Below are positions 9,064 through 11,520 of a stretch of 11,520 nt of DNA, one piece after another (position 1 is the first letter of the stretch; each line of letters starts with the position of its first letter). Position numbers and translations under genes: made by a program. Source of the stretch: Chalciporus piperatus (lineage: Eukaryota; Basidiomycota; Agaricomycetes; Boletales; Boletaceae); assembly GCA_038093975.1 (NCBI GenBank), contig JBBPTG010000468.1, positions 1-11,520 of the forward strand, read 5' to 3'. The notes beneath the pieces are model-generated. The model saw nothing but the letters and a program-made list of their open reading frames with translations. It did no database searches and was not told the DNA's origin.

Positions 9064-9147
9064 GAGTACTAATCAGGAAAAACCTCCCAAGGGAATTTGA
9101 CGAAATTGCACTAAATTCCATGAAATTTCATTGTATTTTAGGAATCC
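9064..9147 (+). repeat. Left terminal inverted repeat
   Basis: Starts near GAGTACTAATCAGG; the core at 9072-9110 pairs with 11042-11080. The outermost bases are less certain because the two arms differ by a small indel there (TACTA against CACTAGTGAC in the other arm). Confidence 0.8.
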
Positions 9148-9852
9148 ATTCAATAACTTAAGTCCATTCTAAATTCCATCACATTTAGTGAAATTGCGTG
9201 CATTTATTTCATACAATCAATAGTAACAAATGAATATACTAGTAGACACTCGTCTAAGATAGAAACGAACTTGAAGTGGTCGTGATAGTGCATGCCATAC
9301 GCCGGACCACCGAAAGGGATTGCACGGAGCACGGAGCCCGTTGATGACCATGGCATGATTGGACAGTTGCCAAAGGATAGGATTCGTCTACACGAGCGCG
9401 TCAGTATGAGTTAACCATAGCTTACTCCACATACGTACGTTAGCAGTGTGCGGTGCGATCGCTCGTTCCGCCGTCCTTGGCATCGTGTTTGCCGTTTCGC
9501 TCGACCCCTCCCGCTCGACTCGGATTCCTCGACTTCGTCCTCGCTCGATTCGACTCGATGCGTTCGGTACCTAGTCGGCAACGTCTTTATCACCTTCTTG
9601 ATGCTCCTGGTCGACCTGGCAAGCTCTCGTTACGACCGTGCATTCACCCGTTCATCGCCCTCGCCCTCGCTCCATTCGTCTCTGAGTATCAATCTCCATT
9701 GCCCCCTGGCCGGTTTCGACGCCCTTTCGCGGTCTCGAGGTCTCCTGCTCAATTCCTTCGAGCATCGTCGTCTCGCTGCCTGATTCGACAAGCCGCAACT
9801 CGCAGTCTGCATCATCGCGACATCCTCGACTTTGGTGGGTTGTCTCGATTTG

Positions 9853-10520
9853 TCGACTGGCGCTGGGGCCTCGTCTGGTCGCGTGTTTTCGCGGCTGGGC
9901 GCGTCTTCAGCGTCTTTTGACAGATTTGGGCTCATCGACTCGTTGGCGTCGTCTGGTGGTTCGGTGGGGTCCTGGGCTTCTCGTCGGTACGTCAAGTCGA
10001 CCGCTTTCTTGGGCTGTCTTTGTCGATCCTTCGTACGACCCTGATGACCGCTTCTCCCCTTCGTTTAACGCCTCTGCGACACGTTTCGTTGATCCTGTTC
10101 GTCCTGCTTGACTCGAGTGAGTGTCCCGTTGCGTTCTTGCGCCTCCCCGATCGGTTTTTGTGCATCTGCGATCGTGCATGATGCTTCCCGCTTGTTCGAC
10201 ATGGGGCTGGGCTTCCAGGTGCGTACCTTGTTCACCCGTTTTTGTTTTCCGCCCTGGCTCGACTTCGACGACTTCCGGATCGCTCGACTCGCCGTTTGCC
10301 TCGACGTGTCCGCTCGATTCGTTCCGCTTGACCCTCGATCCCAAACCGATTCGTTCCCGCTTGCGATCGTTTCCGCGAGTCCGTCGAATGGCTCTGGAAA
10401 CTTGTCTGGTTGCGTTTCTTCGCGGATGGACGTGTTCTCGGCGCATTTCGCTCGTCCGTTAGGCTCGCCGTCTCGTTGTCGTCGTCTGGTGGTTCGGTGG
10501 GTCTTCTGGTCGGTAAGTCT
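9853..10520. repeat. Internal duplication within the element (two diverged copies)
   Basis: About 140 nt at 9853-9990 recur at 10384-10520, roughly 531-533 nt apart. The best block is a 21-nt identical run beginning GTCGTCTGGTGGTTCGG at 9948-9968 and 10481-10501. Elsewhere the copies are diverged but alignable (TCGACTGG/TCGAATGG, GTCTGGTCGCG/GTCTGGTTGCG). On the minus strand both copies begin with an open frame reading PTEPPDD, but the frames diverge and stop. Confidence 0.7.
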
Positions 10521-10848
10521 CATCAATGGTTTCGCTCGCGACGTCTGGCTTGTCGCGCGACACCCTTGACCCGTTCCTCGAACCCATTACTGTTTGGGGA
10601 GTCTTCATGCGTCCGCGGATGTGATTACTGTCGACCTGGTAGTGGTCTTGTCTGTGGGCGTCTACATTCTTTGTGATCGGTCCATCGTCGTGTTCGGTGG
10701 TCGTTCAAGACAATGTTATGGTAGGGTGTTGGAAGTGTGGTGTGAGGTGCGAAGGCAAGGCAATGAGACGGACTTTGGAAAATTTTCACCCCATGGCAGG
10801 AATAGATAGTCATACTTCATAATGATTGTTTTACCTCGTGCAATCTTC

Positions 10849-10913
10849 TAGCGTAGCGGCTAAGTTGTCCGTTGTCTATTTTTGGCAAGTGGGGCTGGCG
10901 TATGTTCGACTCT
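10849..10913 (+). other. tRNA-like A-box and B-box motifs
   Basis: TAGCGTAGCGGC at 10849-10860 fits 11 of 12 positions of the RNA polymerase III A-box consensus. TGTTCGACTCT at 10903-10913 fits 9 of 11 of the B-box. The spacing is compatible with a tRNA-derived promoter. The sequence does not fold into a proper cloverleaf: the D-stem and T-stem do not pair. It is not a working tRNA; a decayed tRNA or SINE-like promoter is possible, as is chance. Confidence 0.2.
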
Positions 10914-11015
10914 CGCCTTCCATAGAACATTTACAACATTTTCTGCTTATTTGGCTACAGATAGTCAAGCATCTTATAAGTATGAAACTTTGTACATTTC
11001 TATCATAATGTGTGA

Positions 11016-11093
11016 GATTGCCTGAATTCAATGAAAATTCATGCAATTTCATCAAATTCCCTCAGGAGGTTTTTCCTGATGTCACTAGTGCTC
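11016..11093 (-). repeat. Right terminal inverted repeat
   Basis: Reverse complement of the left arm. It ends near ...TGTCACTAGTGCTC, so on the minus strand the element would begin GAGCACTAGTGACATCAGG. Confidence 0.8.
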
Positions 11094-11153
11094 ATTAGGC
11101 CTCACAGTGACAGGAACATCGCGGGTGAGTGTCCTGATTCATAGATATTGTAA

Positions 11154-11520
11154 GGTGACTCACTATCGTCGGTTTTAAGTCTGGAACAATACGTCGGAGG
11201 CCTCCTGTGCCGCGCTGTTTACGAATTGGAGCTATCTGAAATTCAGACGTCGTGGGAGGCGACAGCCACTGATTCACGACCATCGCCAGAGATCCAGGCT
11301 CAGTTGCAGCGACGCTTCCTTCACGTTCTCAAATTCTTCACATTCCGCCACTCCACGCCCTCACCAAAGGTTCACCAACTGCTCGCAAACTCGTTCTATG
11401 AATGTTCTACCATGCCTCTGCGGCTCCTCTCGTCTGTCGGTGTGCGAGAGGCTCCTGACATCAGAGCATTCGACCCCGTCTTCGCTAAGTTCCTCAAATC
11501 CTTACCCATGCTTTCGGAAT
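11154..11520 (+). pseudogene. Sacsin-like DUF3684 pseudogene, part resuming after the insertion, open to window end
   Basis: From 11164 one frame reads YRRF*VWN (stop TAA at 11176-11178). A one-frame switch, consistent with loss of about 10 nt where relatives have a longer KELLYVGG-type stretch, then gives YVGGLLCRAVYELELSEIQT. This frame stays open to the window end and includes FLHVLKFFTFRHSTPSP, VHQLLANSFYECS and LLSSVGVREAPDIRAFDP. The content follows directly on FIPTVERESIDLA at 9034 in fungal DUF3684 proteins, so both pieces were one gene. The function of this family is not established; sacsin-like ATPases are presumed chaperone-related. The 3' end is beyond the window. Confidence 0.65.

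Larger units (their letters stand above)
9064..11093. mobile_element. Non-autonomous DNA element with long terminal inverted repeats
   Basis: The ends are inverted repeats: 9072-9110 matches the reverse complement of 11042-11080 at 36 of 39 positions, beginning ATCAGGAAAAACCTCC. Weaker similarity extends the arms to about 9064-9147 and 11016-11093. Both arms are A/T-rich with GAATTT/AAATTC motifs, whereas the interior (about 9430-10780) is GC-rich, full of TCGACTCG-type words and internally duplicated. I find no transposase, integrase or reverse transcriptase. The longest frames are low-complexity Arg/Ser/Thr/Glu-rich. It lies inside the sacsin-like pseudogene, between the codons for ESIDLA and those resuming near VWN. 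No clear target-site duplication was found. A non-autonomous TIR transposon with captured DNA is the best reading; the superfamily is not identifiable. Confidence 0.7.

Noticed and set aside
9907..10526. Long minus-strand frames in the element (179 and 153 residues) as genes
   Set aside because: They overlap one another in different frames, are biased towards Arg, Ser, Thr, Glu and Gln, track the TCG-rich composition and the internal duplication, and match no family I know.
1..11520. Biosynthetic cluster, bacterial defence system or CRISPR array
   Set aside because: Apart from one P450 and one peptidase there is no tailoring, core synthase or transporter gene, no regularly spaced repeats, and no prokaryotic gene structure.

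Overview
The window looks like nuclear DNA of a filamentous basidiomycete, probably an Agaricomycete. Both intact genes are split by many short introns, almost all 48-90 nt with GT...AG ends. The proteins belong to families typical of these fungi, and the rest is gene relics and repeats. There is no operon structure, bacterial feature, CRISPR array or functional tRNA.

Layout. Bases 1-708 are a pyrimidine-rich, non-coding stretch with a 40-bp tandem repeat, possibly a retrotransposon LTR remnant. Bases 800-2815 (minus) hold a six-exon gene for a 546-residue metzincin-type zinc metallopeptidase with a long unidentified C-terminal half. Bases 2816-5051 contain no confident gene, but show broken minus-strand reading frames, one stretch faintly like an F-box/LRR protein. 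Bases 5052-5397 form a large imperfect inverted repeat just upstream of the next gene. Bases 5610-7923 (plus) hold a 13-exon cytochrome P450 gene of 514 residues with all diagnostic motifs, including a 14-nt microexon. Bases 8073-8135 are a stray duplicate of part of P450 exon 5.

From 8326 to the window end lies a decayed plus-strand gene of the sacsin-like family (N-terminal GHKL ATPase plus DUF3684). Its ATPase start is fused to the DUF3684 region by a large internal deletion. It carries in-frame stops and frameshifts, and is split by a roughly 2-kb element (about 9064-11093) bounded by inverted repeats that match at 36 of 39 core positions. The DUF3684 reading resumes at about 11160 and runs off the window end.

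The intact peptidase and P450 genes point away from each other and nothing shows that they act together. The main story is genome decay: a transposon-interrupted pseudogene, a P450 exon scrap and unexplained inverted repeats around two apparently working genes. I see no previously undescribed biochemical system. The least explained items are the non-autonomous element, the hairpin upstream of the P450, and the C-terminal half of the peptidase. All exon models and family calls were made by eye, without database searches.
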